From the NCBI GenBank assembly GCA_002719595.1, contig PBEJ01000029.1:1-12270 (forward strand): a DNA stretch of 12,270 nt, in the 5' to 3' direction. Origin of the DNA: Verrucomicrobiales bacterium. Its GTDB lineage: Bacteria > Verrucomicrobiota > Verrucomicrobiia > Limisphaerales > UBA1100. Below the pieces are notes generated by a model, which ran no database searches, was not told the origin of the DNA, and saw nothing but the letters and a program-made list of their open reading frames with translations. This document shows, one piece after another, positions 1 through 7,167 of the stretch. A program made the translations under genes and the position numbers. Within the stretch, counting starts at the first letter, position 1. Each line of letters starts with the position of its first letter.

Positions 1-303
1 CTGCACGTTCTCCTCGACGTTCAAATAAGGCACCAAGTGAAACATTTGGAAGACAAAGCCTACCTCATTGGATCGAAAATTTCCGAGTTCTGAAGGTGAT
101 AGCTGATATAAATTGTCGCCTTTGTATTTGATTTCTCCTTCAGTGGGTCGAAGCATTCCGCCCAAAGCGAGAAGTAGAGTTGTTTTTCCGCTTCCACTTG
201 CTCCTTTAATAACCACGAATTCGCCCTTTGTCAGGTTAAGATCAAAGGGAGACAGCGCAGTGACATCACCAAAACATTTCGTAACTTGTTTACAGGTAAT
301 CAT
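1..303 (-). CDS. LolD/MacB-type ABC transporter ATP-binding protein (3' end outside window)
   Basis: Only the first 101 codons are present; the gene runs off the left edge, so it is partial because of the window and not because it is broken. Reading the minus strand from the ATG at 303-301, the protein has a Walker A motif GASGSGKTT at about residues 34-42 and a Q-loop with FVFQMFHLVPYL (about 83-94). This Q-loop form is typical of the LolD/MacB/FtsE branch, whose members drive FtsX-type permeases in lipoprotein release, macrolide or peptide export, or cell-wall hydrolase control. The start codon shares one base with the stop of the upstream FtsX-type permease (TAATG), so the two are very likely translationally coupled and form one complex. 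The signature motif and Walker B lie outside the window. Family assignment is firm; substrate is unknown. Confidence 0.93.
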   Translation of the reverse strand, partial: MITCKQVTKCFGDVTALSPFDLNLTKGEFVVIKGASGSGKTTLLLALGGMLRPTEGEIKYKGDNLYQLSPSELGNFRSNEVGFVFQMFHLVPYLNVEENVQ

Positions 304-1589
304 TAATCGTGACGTAGGGTGTCGGCAGGATCTTGAACGACAGCCAACATCGCTGGGATGAATGTCGCCAGAGCTGCAAAGGCCGGGGCCAGCCAAAGTG
401 CTTCAATGAGCAGGGAAGGTTCCCATTTTAATTGGGCTTTTGTTAAAGCGAATAGTTCCTGCCCAAAGTTCAAAGTTATGTATCCACCAATTACATAGCC
501 AATAATCGCTCCGGCAATACCAATGGCAACTGCTTTGCCGAGAAATAATATGGCGATGTGCAAGCCTCCGTGACCAAGGGCTCTAAATATACCGATCTCT
601 TGTCTTCGGTCCCGTGTGTTAAGCATCGCTAAGGCTGCGATGGATAAACCGCAAAGAAAGACCATCACCGGAAGCATTTTGGTAAAAGTTTTTTCCAGAT
701 TACTGGTTTGTGACTCAATTGCGTCGTTTATTACTTTGGGCATGGCTTCTCCCAATTGAGCCTCCATCAGTCGTCTTTGTTGTTCACGAGCCTCTGCCAT
801 ATCCTGCATTCGAAATACCTTAGCTTTAGGTAAAATTGGCGCCAGTTGCTCGCGTAGCAGCGTTAAAGTATCCTGTGACTCATCAGCACAGTAGCAATCA
901 AGTGCCTGGATTTCGTTAATTAAACCTTCCCGGTTCAATACCGATTGTGCATCTGCCAAGTGCATATAAATTCGAATTTCAGCACCACTCCCTTTTTCTG
1001 CTAACACGCGGTCTACTTGGAATTCACCGTTTTCAACCTTTACCAAATCATCACGCTTAACCTTGTGGATTTCAGATAGTGTTTTACCTAACTGTATGGT
1101 TCCTCGCTTTACCGGTGTAATCATAATCGGTTTTTCCCGGCCAGGAGGGGCGACTTCGCGGGGGGCTAATCCATAAACCATGGCCGGTGAGCCGCGCCAA
1201 TCAATCTTCCATTTTAAAATGGCTGACAGATGGGAATAGTTGATCTGTTTAGTGACGTTTGTAAATTGTTGGAGCCAGTCTTCTGGAAAAGTTACTTTTG
1301 AAAACCCTTCATCCCAGAAATGTGCTAAATCAGTTTCTTCGGAAACTATCCGGAGGTTTTGCCCCATATCCCTTTGAATCCGTTTTGTTTTTTTCTGTGT
1401 GGATTGCGATATTCCATCTGTTGATGCATTCATGTCACCGAGAATCTTTGCTTGCTCACGTTGCGTTCCCTGGCTAACGCTGAAAAATATTACAACCAAA
1501 GCTACGGCGATAGTTATCGCAAGCAGACTCAAAAGCGCATTCGCTTTACGATGGGTGATTTCTTTAAGAATCAGTGTTAGTGGATTCAT
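303..1589 (-). CDS. FtsX/MacB-like ABC transporter permease
   Basis: A 428-residue inner-membrane protein with the MacB/LolC layout: one N-terminal membrane helix (about 18-39), a long periplasmic region (about 40-303), then three C-terminal helices (about 305-325, 345-372, 393-418). The cytoplasmic loop after helix 2 carries the FtsX signature RRQEIGIFRALG (328-339), and the end reads DPADTLRHD, a common close for this family. The end of the periplasmic part (about 260-302) is charged and helical, as in MacB-type stalks, and the domain also holds a CYC motif at 232-234. Its ATG overlaps the stop of the upstream CxC protein by four bases, and its stop overlaps the ATPase start. These proteins usually transmit ATP-driven conformational change to a periplasmic partner or extract lipoproteins; the cargo here is unknown. 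A weak AAGAG lies just before the start. Confidence 0.93.
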   Translation of the reverse strand: MNPLTLILKEITHRKANALLSLLAITIAVALVVIFFSVSQGTQREQAKILGDMNASTDGISQSTQKKTKRIQRDMGQNLRIVSEETDLAHFWDEGFSKVTFPEDWLQQFTNVTKQINYSHLSAILKWKIDWRGSPAMVYGLAPREVAPPGREKPIMITPVKRGTIQLGKTLSEIHKVKRDDLVKVENGEFQVDRVLAEKGSGAEIRIYMHLADAQSVLNREGLINEIQALDCYCADESQDTLTLLREQLAPILPKAKVFRMQDMAEAREQQRRLMEAQLGEAMPKVINDAIESQTSNLEKTFTKMLPVMVFLCGLSIAALAMLNTRDRRQEIGIFRALGHGGLHIAILFLGKAVAIGIAGAIIGYVIGGYITLNFGQELFALTKAQLKWEPSLLIEALWLAPAFAALATFIPAMLAVVQDPADTLRHD

Positions 1590-2779
1590 GAGCTCTTTTT
1601 ACGTGCGAAAATCAATATTGCACACCCCGTTAAAAGTATAGGAGCACCAGCAATCATTATCCATTGAATCATTGACCGTGATTGAGGTGGATTTGTCGGT
1701 TTTGCTTCTGTGATGGCGGGGCTTGCGGGCTCGGTGTTTTTCTGCTCAACAGGTGTTTGTAGTTCTTGAGCCTCAGGTTCCTTTAAAGAACCTTCTCGAT
1801 AGCCCATCAGTAAATCATCAAGTGAGCCTCCGATAATTGTCTGTCTGTTGGCTCCTTGACCCTTGCCGCCTTTACTTAAGATTTGGCTCATTTCTAGTCG
1901 AATTGCGGGGCTTTCAGGATCAAATCCGAGTTGGTTGGAAAGTCGCTTTTGTAAATCATCATCCCATTTTTGTGGGACCATAGTTCCCTGCATCCATTTA
2001 CGATCCAAACCACATTCACAGTTTAGCCCAATTGTATTGACTATCGCTTTAAGTGAACGCTCATCCAGTCGCTCATTACGCAAGACAGGGCCGATCATAC
2101 GGCCGCGGCCGTAGAGTATAGCTACCTGTGGAGTTTCCGATATCTCAGTGATTCCCATACTCCAGAGAAACGTCTTCTCAGAATTGAAGTCCTTGATTGA
2201 AATAATCTCTACGACCGGGGGTTCCCGGATTTCTTTCTCCAGTTTATCCATCTGACCGCTTATCGATTTCACAACCCTATTGGCTAGGCCCCGAATTCTC
2301 TGATTTTCTTCAAGGTTTTTACCTTCAGTAATCAGAATCACACAATAGTGTTCGTACGCCTTTGAAATGACTGAATTCCGCCGTTCTGAATCAAATACCG
2401 ACTCAAGTCCATCCCAGGCAGATACTGCCAGGGGCCTTCCTTCTACCGATAACTTTACTGGTAGTGATTGTTTTTTATCAGGGGATACCAATACCGCTTG
2501 TGGTTGTGTTAATTCCCTCGGGACAAATTGTGCAGCTTTGCCTTTGAGGGCATCCTTTGGACTTAGGACTGAGGCCTTAACATTAGAATCTAGATAAGTG
2601 GTATACGCGGCTGACTCGAGTAGTTCCAATTCAGAGGTTGGGGTGTCTTCTGGAACAAATATAAATAAACGATAAGGCTCAGAACCCAAATCTACAAAAC
2701 CTACATCTCTGACATTAAAACGGCATGCCAGTGTGTCTATTGAAATCAAGCAGGCAAAAATGAGACCTAGTTTTTTCAT
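1586..2779 (-). CDS. Exported, C-terminally anchored CxC protein (protein A), function unknown
   Basis: Not recognised as a named family. The 397-residue form starts at the ATG at 2779, which overlaps the ThiF-like gene's stop as ATGA. An upstream in-frame GTG at 2794 would add MCRCE and spoil the signal peptide, so it was not chosen. Residues 1-18 form a signal peptide (MKK, then a hydrophobic stretch) ending TLA, and the mature protein would begin with Cys19; a lipoprotein is possible but the lipobox is poor. After a mixed globular region comes ILYGRGR (221-227) and CEC at 254-256, then a Pro/Glu-rich linker (about 333-368), one membrane helix (about 371-392) and the tail RKKSS. It is a diverged paralogue of protein B at the other end of the window, matching it in signal peptide, N-terminal Cys, GRGR, CxC and C-terminal anchor. 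Position between an E1-like gene and an FtsX permease suggests a periplasmic partner of one of these systems; that is inference. Confidence 0.85.
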   Translation of the reverse strand: MKKLGLIFACLISIDTLACRFNVRDVGFVDLGSEPYRLFIFVPEDTPTSELELLESAAYTTYLDSNVKASVLSPKDALKGKAAQFVPRELTQPQAVLVSPDKKQSLPVKLSVEGRPLAVSAWDGLESVFDSERRNSVISKAYEHYCVILITEGKNLEENQRIRGLANRVVKSISGQMDKLEKEIREPPVVEIISIKDFNSEKTFLWSMGITEISETPQVAILYGRGRMIGPVLRNERLDERSLKAIVNTIGLNCECGLDRKWMQGTMVPQKWDDDLQKRLSNQLGFDPESPAIRLEMSQILSKGGKGQGANRQTIIGGSLDDLLMGYREGSLKEPEAQELQTPVEQKNTEPASPAITEAKPTNPPQSRSMIQWIMIAGAPILLTGCAILIFARKKSS

Positions 2780-3540
2780 TTCGCAGCGGCACACACTGGG
2801 CAGTTAGGAACTGGTCGTATGCGCACCTGGCGGAATTTCATTGATTTCAAATCGCAGGTCAATAATCGACCGAATAAAGGTTCTCCCAATTCCACAATTA
2901 TTTTAATTACTTCCATTGCGCCCAAGCAACCGACCATACCTGAGACAGCTCCGAAAACCGGGAAACGACGCTGCCAATAATCCGGTTTTTCAGGATAAAG
3001 GCATTGTAAGCATCCTGTTAAACCCGGCTTAAAACTGGTGATATGTGCCTCCATCTCAAACATGGAGCACTCGATAATAGGTTTGCCTTGGGCAAACGCT
3101 TCGCGGTTCATCAAATAGCGTTCTTCAAATAACGGGGCGCAATCCACAACAATATCAGACTCTGATACCAGGCCGGAGATATTTGATTCAGTGACATTTT
3201 CAGCTAATCCAATAATTTCCAGTCTCGGGTTGAGTTCTTTTAAGCGCTCTATTGCGCAGTCGATGCGGGAAGACCCCAGCGCTTTATCTTTCATCAATAA
3301 CTGGCGATTCAAGTCCGATGGCTTCAGGTTGCCCCCATGCGCCAGAATTAACCTTCCTATCCCCGCAGCTGCCAGCTCATAGGCAACCAGTCCTCCAAGC
3401 CCGCCGACTCGGCTGATCATTACGCTCGCATTCTTCAATCTGCGCTGACCCTCTTCCCCGAATCCATCCACCGTGGTTTGCCAGGAATAGATCTCCCGCT
3501 CAATTTCGTTTAATTCGGGAAGATTTTTAGATCCATTCAT
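2776..3540 (-). CDS. ThiF/MoeB/HesA-family E1-like enzyme
   Basis: A 254-residue cytoplasmic Rossmann-fold protein of the E1-like superfamily, which normally adenylates the C-terminal glycine of a small sulfur-carrier or ubiquitin-like protein (MoaD, ThiS). Visible motifs: RVGGLGG at 44-50 in the dinucleotide-binding loop, DLNRQ at 76-80 (the conserved Arg and Gln), Asp133 in VVDCAPLFEERYLMN, and a zinc tetrad from GCLQC (Cys177, Cys180) and NCPVC (Cys247, Cys250). Cys158 in IIECSM lies where MoeB/ThiF carry a reactive Cys. Two departures stand out: the first glycine of the usual GxGGLG is Arg44, and the usual acidic pair before the NRQ motif is replaced by His68 and Gly70. There is no rhodanese domain and no carrier protein in the window. 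Both ends overlap neighbours by ATGA. Following a molybdate-type importer, a role in Mo/W cofactor sulfur transfer is the simplest idea, but the substrate is unproven. Confidence 0.92.
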   Translation of the reverse strand: MNGSKNLPELNEIEREIYSWQTTVDGFGEEGQRRLKNASVMISRVGGLGGLVAYELAAAGIGRLILAHGGNLKPSDLNRQLLMKDKALGSSRIDCAIERLKELNPRLEIIGLAENVTESNISGLVSESDIVVDCAPLFEERYLMNREAFAQGKPIIECSMFEMEAHITSFKPGLTGCLQCLYPEKPDYWQRRFPVFGAVSGMVGCLGAMEVIKIIVELGEPLFGRLLTCDLKSMKFRQVRIRPVPNCPVCAAAK

Positions 3541-4190
3541 TCTTTAAGGTGTCCCTCGTTCAGCTGCCCTCCTTCGAGTCGTATAAAGGTTTCCCCAAGT
3601 CGCTTGGCTTCATCGGAACTATGCGTGATATGCAGAATGGTAACATCTATTTCGCGATGAAGTTCAACGAGTAAATCGCAAATTTCACTATGAGTTTGCT
3701 CGTCTAATGCGCCCAAAGGTTCATCAAGACAGAGCACGCCGGGTGATGCGGCTAACGCACGTGCTAAAGCAACCCGTTTAGCTTCTCCTCCGCTTAATCC
3801 AAAAGGTAGACGATCAAGAAGTTTTGTTATAGCCATCAACTCCGCCAGCTCATAAACACGTTTTTGTATATCGGCCTCGGTCCAATTACGTAGGTTGAGG
3901 GCAAAGGCAACATTATCAAATATCGACATCGTTTCAAACAAGGCACTATCCTGCGGAACATATCCGATGCCGCGTTCGGCGGGCTTTAGCCTGGTAACAT
4001 CGATGTTATTTAGCCAGATGGTTCCACTTATGACATGAGGACGGAGGCCGCAAATTGCTTCCAGAATAGTTGTCTTGCCGCAACCTGTACGACCCATGAG
4101 AATCCCATAAGACCCGTTGGCTATTGTTACAGACAGGTCATTTAGCTCAAAAGAGCCATTGCGTAGGCAAAGATTTTCGAGCTGAATCAT
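3537..4190 (-). CDS. ABC importer ATPase, molybdate/tungstate (ModC/WtpC)-like
   Basis: A 217-residue nucleotide-binding subunit that powers import through the adjacent permease. All ATPase motifs are intact: Walker A GRTGCGKT (33-40), Q-loop YVPQDS (Gln80), signature LSGGE (132-136), Walker B VLCLDEP (152-158), D-loop GALD, and H-loop His190 in HITH. The form VPQDSALFETMSIFDNVAF is typical of the ModC/WtpC/CysA/PotA group. It is short: ModC and CysA usually carry an extra C-terminal regulatory (TOBE/MOP-type) domain of about 100 or more residues, and this protein ends soon after the H-loop, so it probably lacks oxyanion feedback control through that domain. Start and stop each overlap a neighbour by four bases (ATGA). 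Placement in the importer is secure; the specific anion is not. Confidence 0.94.
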   Translation of the reverse strand: MIQLENLCLRNGSFELNDLSVTIANGSYGILMGRTGCGKTTILEAICGLRPHVISGTIWLNNIDVTRLKPAERGIGYVPQDSALFETMSIFDNVAFALNLRNWTEADIQKRVYELAELMAITKLLDRLPFGLSGGEAKRVALARALAASPGVLCLDEPLGALDEQTHSEICDLLVELHREIDVTILHITHSSDEAKRLGETFIRLEGGQLNEGHLKE

Positions 4191-5446
4191 CGTTGGGGTG
4201 CCGAATCACTTTTACCTAGGTTACGAACAAGCAGGAGGACTACGAAGGCAAGAGCAATCATTAGGAGGGAGACTACCGCAGCCTTTTCGATTTCACCGAT
4301 ACTAAACTGTAGGTAGACGGAAGAAGACATCACTTCAGTGCGGTGAGCATTGATACCACAAAAAATTAAAATAGGACCGAATTCCCCGAGGGATCTTGCC
4401 CAAGCCAAGGTGCCTGCAGCCATTAGCCCTCGATAACCTTGTGGCAGGACAATGCTCCAAAAGGCCTCACCACGTGAGCTACCCAATGTCATTGCTACTT
4501 CTTCCTGACGCGGGCTGATTTGATCAAAAGTATTGCGCATCGTGCGCACAGCAAAGGCACAGGCAACCATGAACTGTGCTAATACCACACCTGCAGCTCC
4601 ATTGGTAATTCTCAGTTGAAGGCCCAAGGATTCACCGGCTTGTTTGATCATGCGTTCAATCGTACGGTTTTCCTTAACAATATATTCACTCCCACCCCGA
4701 TCAAAATAGGTAATATCCATGGTGCCAAACGAGATATTGTTGAATAGAATCAGCAATCCGAGCCCGATAACAAGTGGCGGAAGCACAATCGGAACATCAA
4801 GAATGGTATCGATAAAGTTTTTACCCCGAAATTGGAAGCGCGACATGGTGTAACCAATGGGGACGGCAACCCAGAGTGATAAGAGTGCGGAAATGGTACA
4901 GGAAACAAAACTGAGCTTGGCGGATGAACGAATCCTGGGATCATTAAATACCGCTGAGTAATCACTAGGCCGATCAATTGCTACAGCATCCAGAAGAGAG
5001 TTTTTTGCGAGGCCAAGTTCTCTACCAATGTCGACGTTTACAGCATCAGCCTTTTTGACCAGTTCACTAAGTTTAATGTTGGCCAATGATCGAGCCTCAG
5101 TGGCAAGATAATTGATTCGGTCTGCTTTAGATCGCCCATCAAATGGGGGGTCAATTAACAGGCGTGTTTCTTTAAGAGCTTGCTCCAGTCCGGTAGCCAC
5201 AACCGTTCCATTGGCTTTTTGATTGGCAGATTCTAGGTATTTAATGGCTTCTCTAATGGAAGGAGACATTAATAATAATTTGGTTTCGTTGCTCTTGCCC
5301 CAGCGTGGAACGATTACCAGTGCCAGAATTAAAGATATGATCAAAAATAAATAGAAACCACCAAGGGTGCCTAATCCAAAAAAGAAAGTCGTGTCGGATT
5401 TGGGTCGAAAATGAGAAGGAGAGTCCGGGGTCGGCGTGCTACTCAT
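4187..5446 (-). CDS. ABC importer permease, ModB/WtpB-like, with extra extracytoplasmic insertions
   Basis: A 419-residue inner-membrane permease, much longer than a typical ModB (roughly 230 residues). An N-terminal helix (about 27-47) is followed by a hydrophilic, helix-prone stretch at about 50-165 that ordinary ModB proteins lack. The conserved core begins at VFNDPRIRSSAKLSF (166-180), continues through the ModB-like run DVPIVLPPLVIGLGLLILF (217-235), and is then interrupted by a second insertion at about 237-279. The cytoplasmic EAA loop that docks the ATPase is clear: EEVAMTLGSSRGEAFWSIVLP (315-335), followed by SLGEFG. The last helix ends near 407. The start overlaps the binding-protein stop by eight bases; the stop overlaps the ATPase start by four. 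The insertions face the periplasm by topology and could contact the unusual double binding protein; that is inference. Confidence 0.93.
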   Translation of the reverse strand: MSSTPTPDSPSHFRPKSDTTFFFGLGTLGGFYLFLIISLILALVIVPRWGKSNETKLLLMSPSIREAIKYLESANQKANGTVVATGLEQALKETRLLIDPPFDGRSKADRINYLATEARSLANIKLSELVKKADAVNVDIGRELGLAKNSLLDAVAIDRPSDYSAVFNDPRIRSSAKLSFVSCTISALLSLWVAVPIGYTMSRFQFRGKNFIDTILDVPIVLPPLVIGLGLLILFNNISFGTMDITYFDRGGSEYIVKENRTIERMIKQAGESLGLQLRITNGAAGVVLAQFMVACAFAVRTMRNTFDQISPRQEEVAMTLGSSRGEAFWSIVLPQGYRGLMAAGTLAWARSLGEFGPILIFCGINAHRTEVMSSSVYLQFSIGEIEKAAVVSLLMIALAFVVLLLVRNLGKSDSAPQR

Positions 5447-6971
5447 TTTCTGAATCAGGGTTTTCGATTATCTCAAAGCCCGCGTTAATGAAGTTTTCCT
5501 GTCCAGTTGATGATTTCAGGCGGCTCAGCAAGCGTTGCATTAGTTGTTTGTGCTTCGAGGTTTTACTGATGGCATAAGTTTGAGTAGCGCTCGAAAGAGG
5601 GTTGTCAATACGGATCATTTTTACCTTGTCTCGCTGGGCATGAGCATTAGCTACGTACACTAATCCGGCATCCAATGCGCCTTGGGTGACTTGTCCTACG
5701 ACCATTGGAGCCTCCGGAAAAGGATTTCCAATATTTGGCTCAATTTGGTTGTAGATGCCTTCGTCTTTTAGCAGGTCAATCGTGAGTTTACCCATCGCAG
5801 TTTTTTCAGGATCACCAATTCCCACCTTCATTCCCGGCTTAGTTAAATCTTCCAGTGATTTTATATCCTTGGGGTTTTCCTTTGGCACCAGGATGATTAT
5901 ATCAGTTTGTGAAATATTAATAAGTTTTCCAAACCGATCTTCAACCATGGTGTGAAACGAAGCGTCACAGGTATGGTATACGTCCGGTGTTTCACCACCC
6001 TTCATTTTACTTACCAGAAGCCCGCAACCCATCCAGGTTGTTTCAACAGTACAGCCTTCGCGTTTTTCGAATGCGGAAATGATGGGTTCAGTTGCATGGC
6101 GGTTAAGTCCGCCAGCAAAGTAAACTATATTAGGCCGCTCATCCCATAGATCTCCTTCGGCTGCTTCAAAGCCGTGTTTTCTGAAAATATTTAAACCTTT
6201 ATCAACGGCACATAAGTACCGCGCAAAGTGTAGAGTTGCACGTGGTAGAGTTGCATACTTTAGTACACAAACTGTTACAACCCCGATTGGAGCTTCTTCG
6301 ATTTTAACTGATTCGAGTTCGGGGTATTGGCTGGCAATTGAATTCCAAACAATGGCAGCATCCGCAGCATCAATTTTTACATCATTTGCAATTTCATTAA
6401 CCGTTGGTTTGAAGTTTCCTCGGGCATTTACTGCCTTAAGTAAAGGACCCCACTTGCCTAGATTGGTCATTAGTTTTTTTGTTTTTTTACCGACGCTGGC
6501 TGCTTCAGGGTTTCCCAGGTTTACCCGGACATCTTCACGTAGTAGGTCGTTAACCTTGAGGATTTTTTTGGGATTACCTTTTTTTACCACAATAACCGGC
6601 CATAAGCGGGCTACGGGAATAGATTCTTCAGCAATCTCTTTTTCTTTGGCAATTTGAACGTAGCTGGAATCTGCTGCTAGGTACAGATCGCCGCTATTTT
6701 GCGCCCTGATTTTTGTGAGTAATGTACCCGACCCGCTGTAACTTACCTCGACTTTGCGATCCGGATAATCTTTTTGGTATGCGGCAATGATTTCATCCAC
6801 GGGTTTGGACATTCCTGCCGCACAATAGAACTCAATGGTATTGGCATCTGAAGATGAGGTGGGGTCTGAGGGATTTCGTTCATCAACTAAATGATTGTCG
6901 CGCACCATAAAAGCCACCAGGCCAACAATAACTATTAAGGAGGCAGTGGCGAATTTAACGGGTGTTTTCAT
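5439..6971 (-). CDS. Membrane-anchored substrate-binding protein with two tandem ModA-like domains
   Basis: A 510-residue extracytoplasmic solute-binding protein, first gene of the operon. Residues 7-23 form a hydrophobic N-terminal segment with no clear AxA site or lipobox, so it may remain as an anchor. Two homologous type-II binding-protein domains follow, at about 46-272 and 281-502. Matching elements include SYSGSGTLLTKI (77-88) with TWMGCGLLVSKM (312-323), VNLGNPEAASVGKKTKKLM (150-168) with VGIGDPEKTAMGKLTIDLL (383-401), and a shared closing (N/H)xGFE at 267-269 and 498-500. The first domain also has PVIVVKKGNP and ADAAIVW, which fit ModA/WtpA. Usual ModA/WtpA proteins have one such domain. 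Cys residues occur at 50, 235, 254, 307, 316 and 335, several in the expected ligand-facing loops. The likely role is capture of an oxyanion such as molybdate or tungstate, or another small anion, for the downstream permease. Confidence 0.92.
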   Translation of the reverse strand: MKTPVKFATASLIVIVGLVAFMVRDNHLVDERNPSDPTSSSDANTIEFYCAAGMSKPVDEIIAAYQKDYPDRKVEVSYSGSGTLLTKIRAQNSGDLYLAADSSYVQIAKEKEIAEESIPVARLWPVIVVKKGNPKKILKVNDLLREDVRVNLGNPEAASVGKKTKKLMTNLGKWGPLLKAVNARGNFKPTVNEIANDVKIDAADAAIVWNSIASQYPELESVKIEEAPIGVVTVCVLKYATLPRATLHFARYLCAVDKGLNIFRKHGFEAAEGDLWDERPNIVYFAGGLNRHATEPIISAFEKREGCTVETTWMGCGLLVSKMKGGETPDVYHTCDASFHTMVEDRFGKLINISQTDIIILVPKENPKDIKSLEDLTKPGMKVGIGDPEKTAMGKLTIDLLKDEGIYNQIEPNIGNPFPEAPMVVGQVTQGALDAGLVYVANAHAQRDKVKMIRIDNPLSSATQTYAISKTSKHKQLMQRLLSRLKSSTGQENFINAGFEIIENPDSENE

Positions 6972-7167
6972 TTCAAAACAATCAACGGCTGTAACTAATC
7001 AAGCAGGCGAAATCACTACCTACTCCGAGGCTTATTGGCAACTTTTCTCTGGTTATTCTCATGCATGGATTCTTTACTTTGAACGTACTACTTCACCAAA
7101 AATAGCCATGTTGGCAAGCATCATTCCCTAAGCTTGCTCAATTACGCCGACCCTTTACAATCAAGCC
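6972..7167. promoter_or_regulatory. Divergent intergenic promoter region
   Basis: This 196-base gap separates the two divergent transcription units and must hold promoters for both. For the plus-strand gene, TTGCTC (7134-7139) and TACAAT (7156-7161) are spaced by 16 bases; TACAAT lies only six bases before the ATG at 7168, so a transcript from it would be almost leaderless. For the minus-strand operon, TTGCCA (plus-strand 7036-7041) and a poor TAGTGA (7013-7018) are spaced by 17 bases. A short inverted repeat, GCAAGC (7114-7119) with GCTTGC (7132-7137), and an 8-base palindrome CATGCATG (7060-7067) are possible operator elements. None is strong, and PVC promoters need not follow the E. coli consensus. 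The region as a promoter site is nearly certain from gene layout; the individual boxes are weak. Confidence 0.5.

Noticed and set aside
1-303. Truncated ABC ATPase as a pseudogene
   Set aside because: The frame is open to the window edge with intact Walker A and Q-loop; the truncation is caused by the window.
1586-2779. Protein A as a lipoprotein
   Set aside because: Cys19 follows TLA, which is only a poor lipobox, and paralogue B has SEA before its Cys; both fit signal peptidase I cleavage better, and both already have a C-terminal anchor.
2780-2794. Upstream GTG start for protein A (adds MCRCE)
   Set aside because: The ATG at 2779 forms an ATGA overlap like the other junctions and gives a proper signal peptide.
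7060-7067. CATGCATG palindrome as a specific regulator binding site
   Set aside because: An 8-base palindrome occurs easily by chance and no second copy or known regulator site supports it.
6895-7131. Plus-strand open frame of 78 codons spanning the divergent spacer
   Set aside because: It begins inside the binding-protein gene on the opposite strand, has no start signal or recognisable domain, and would occupy the only promoter space for two operons.
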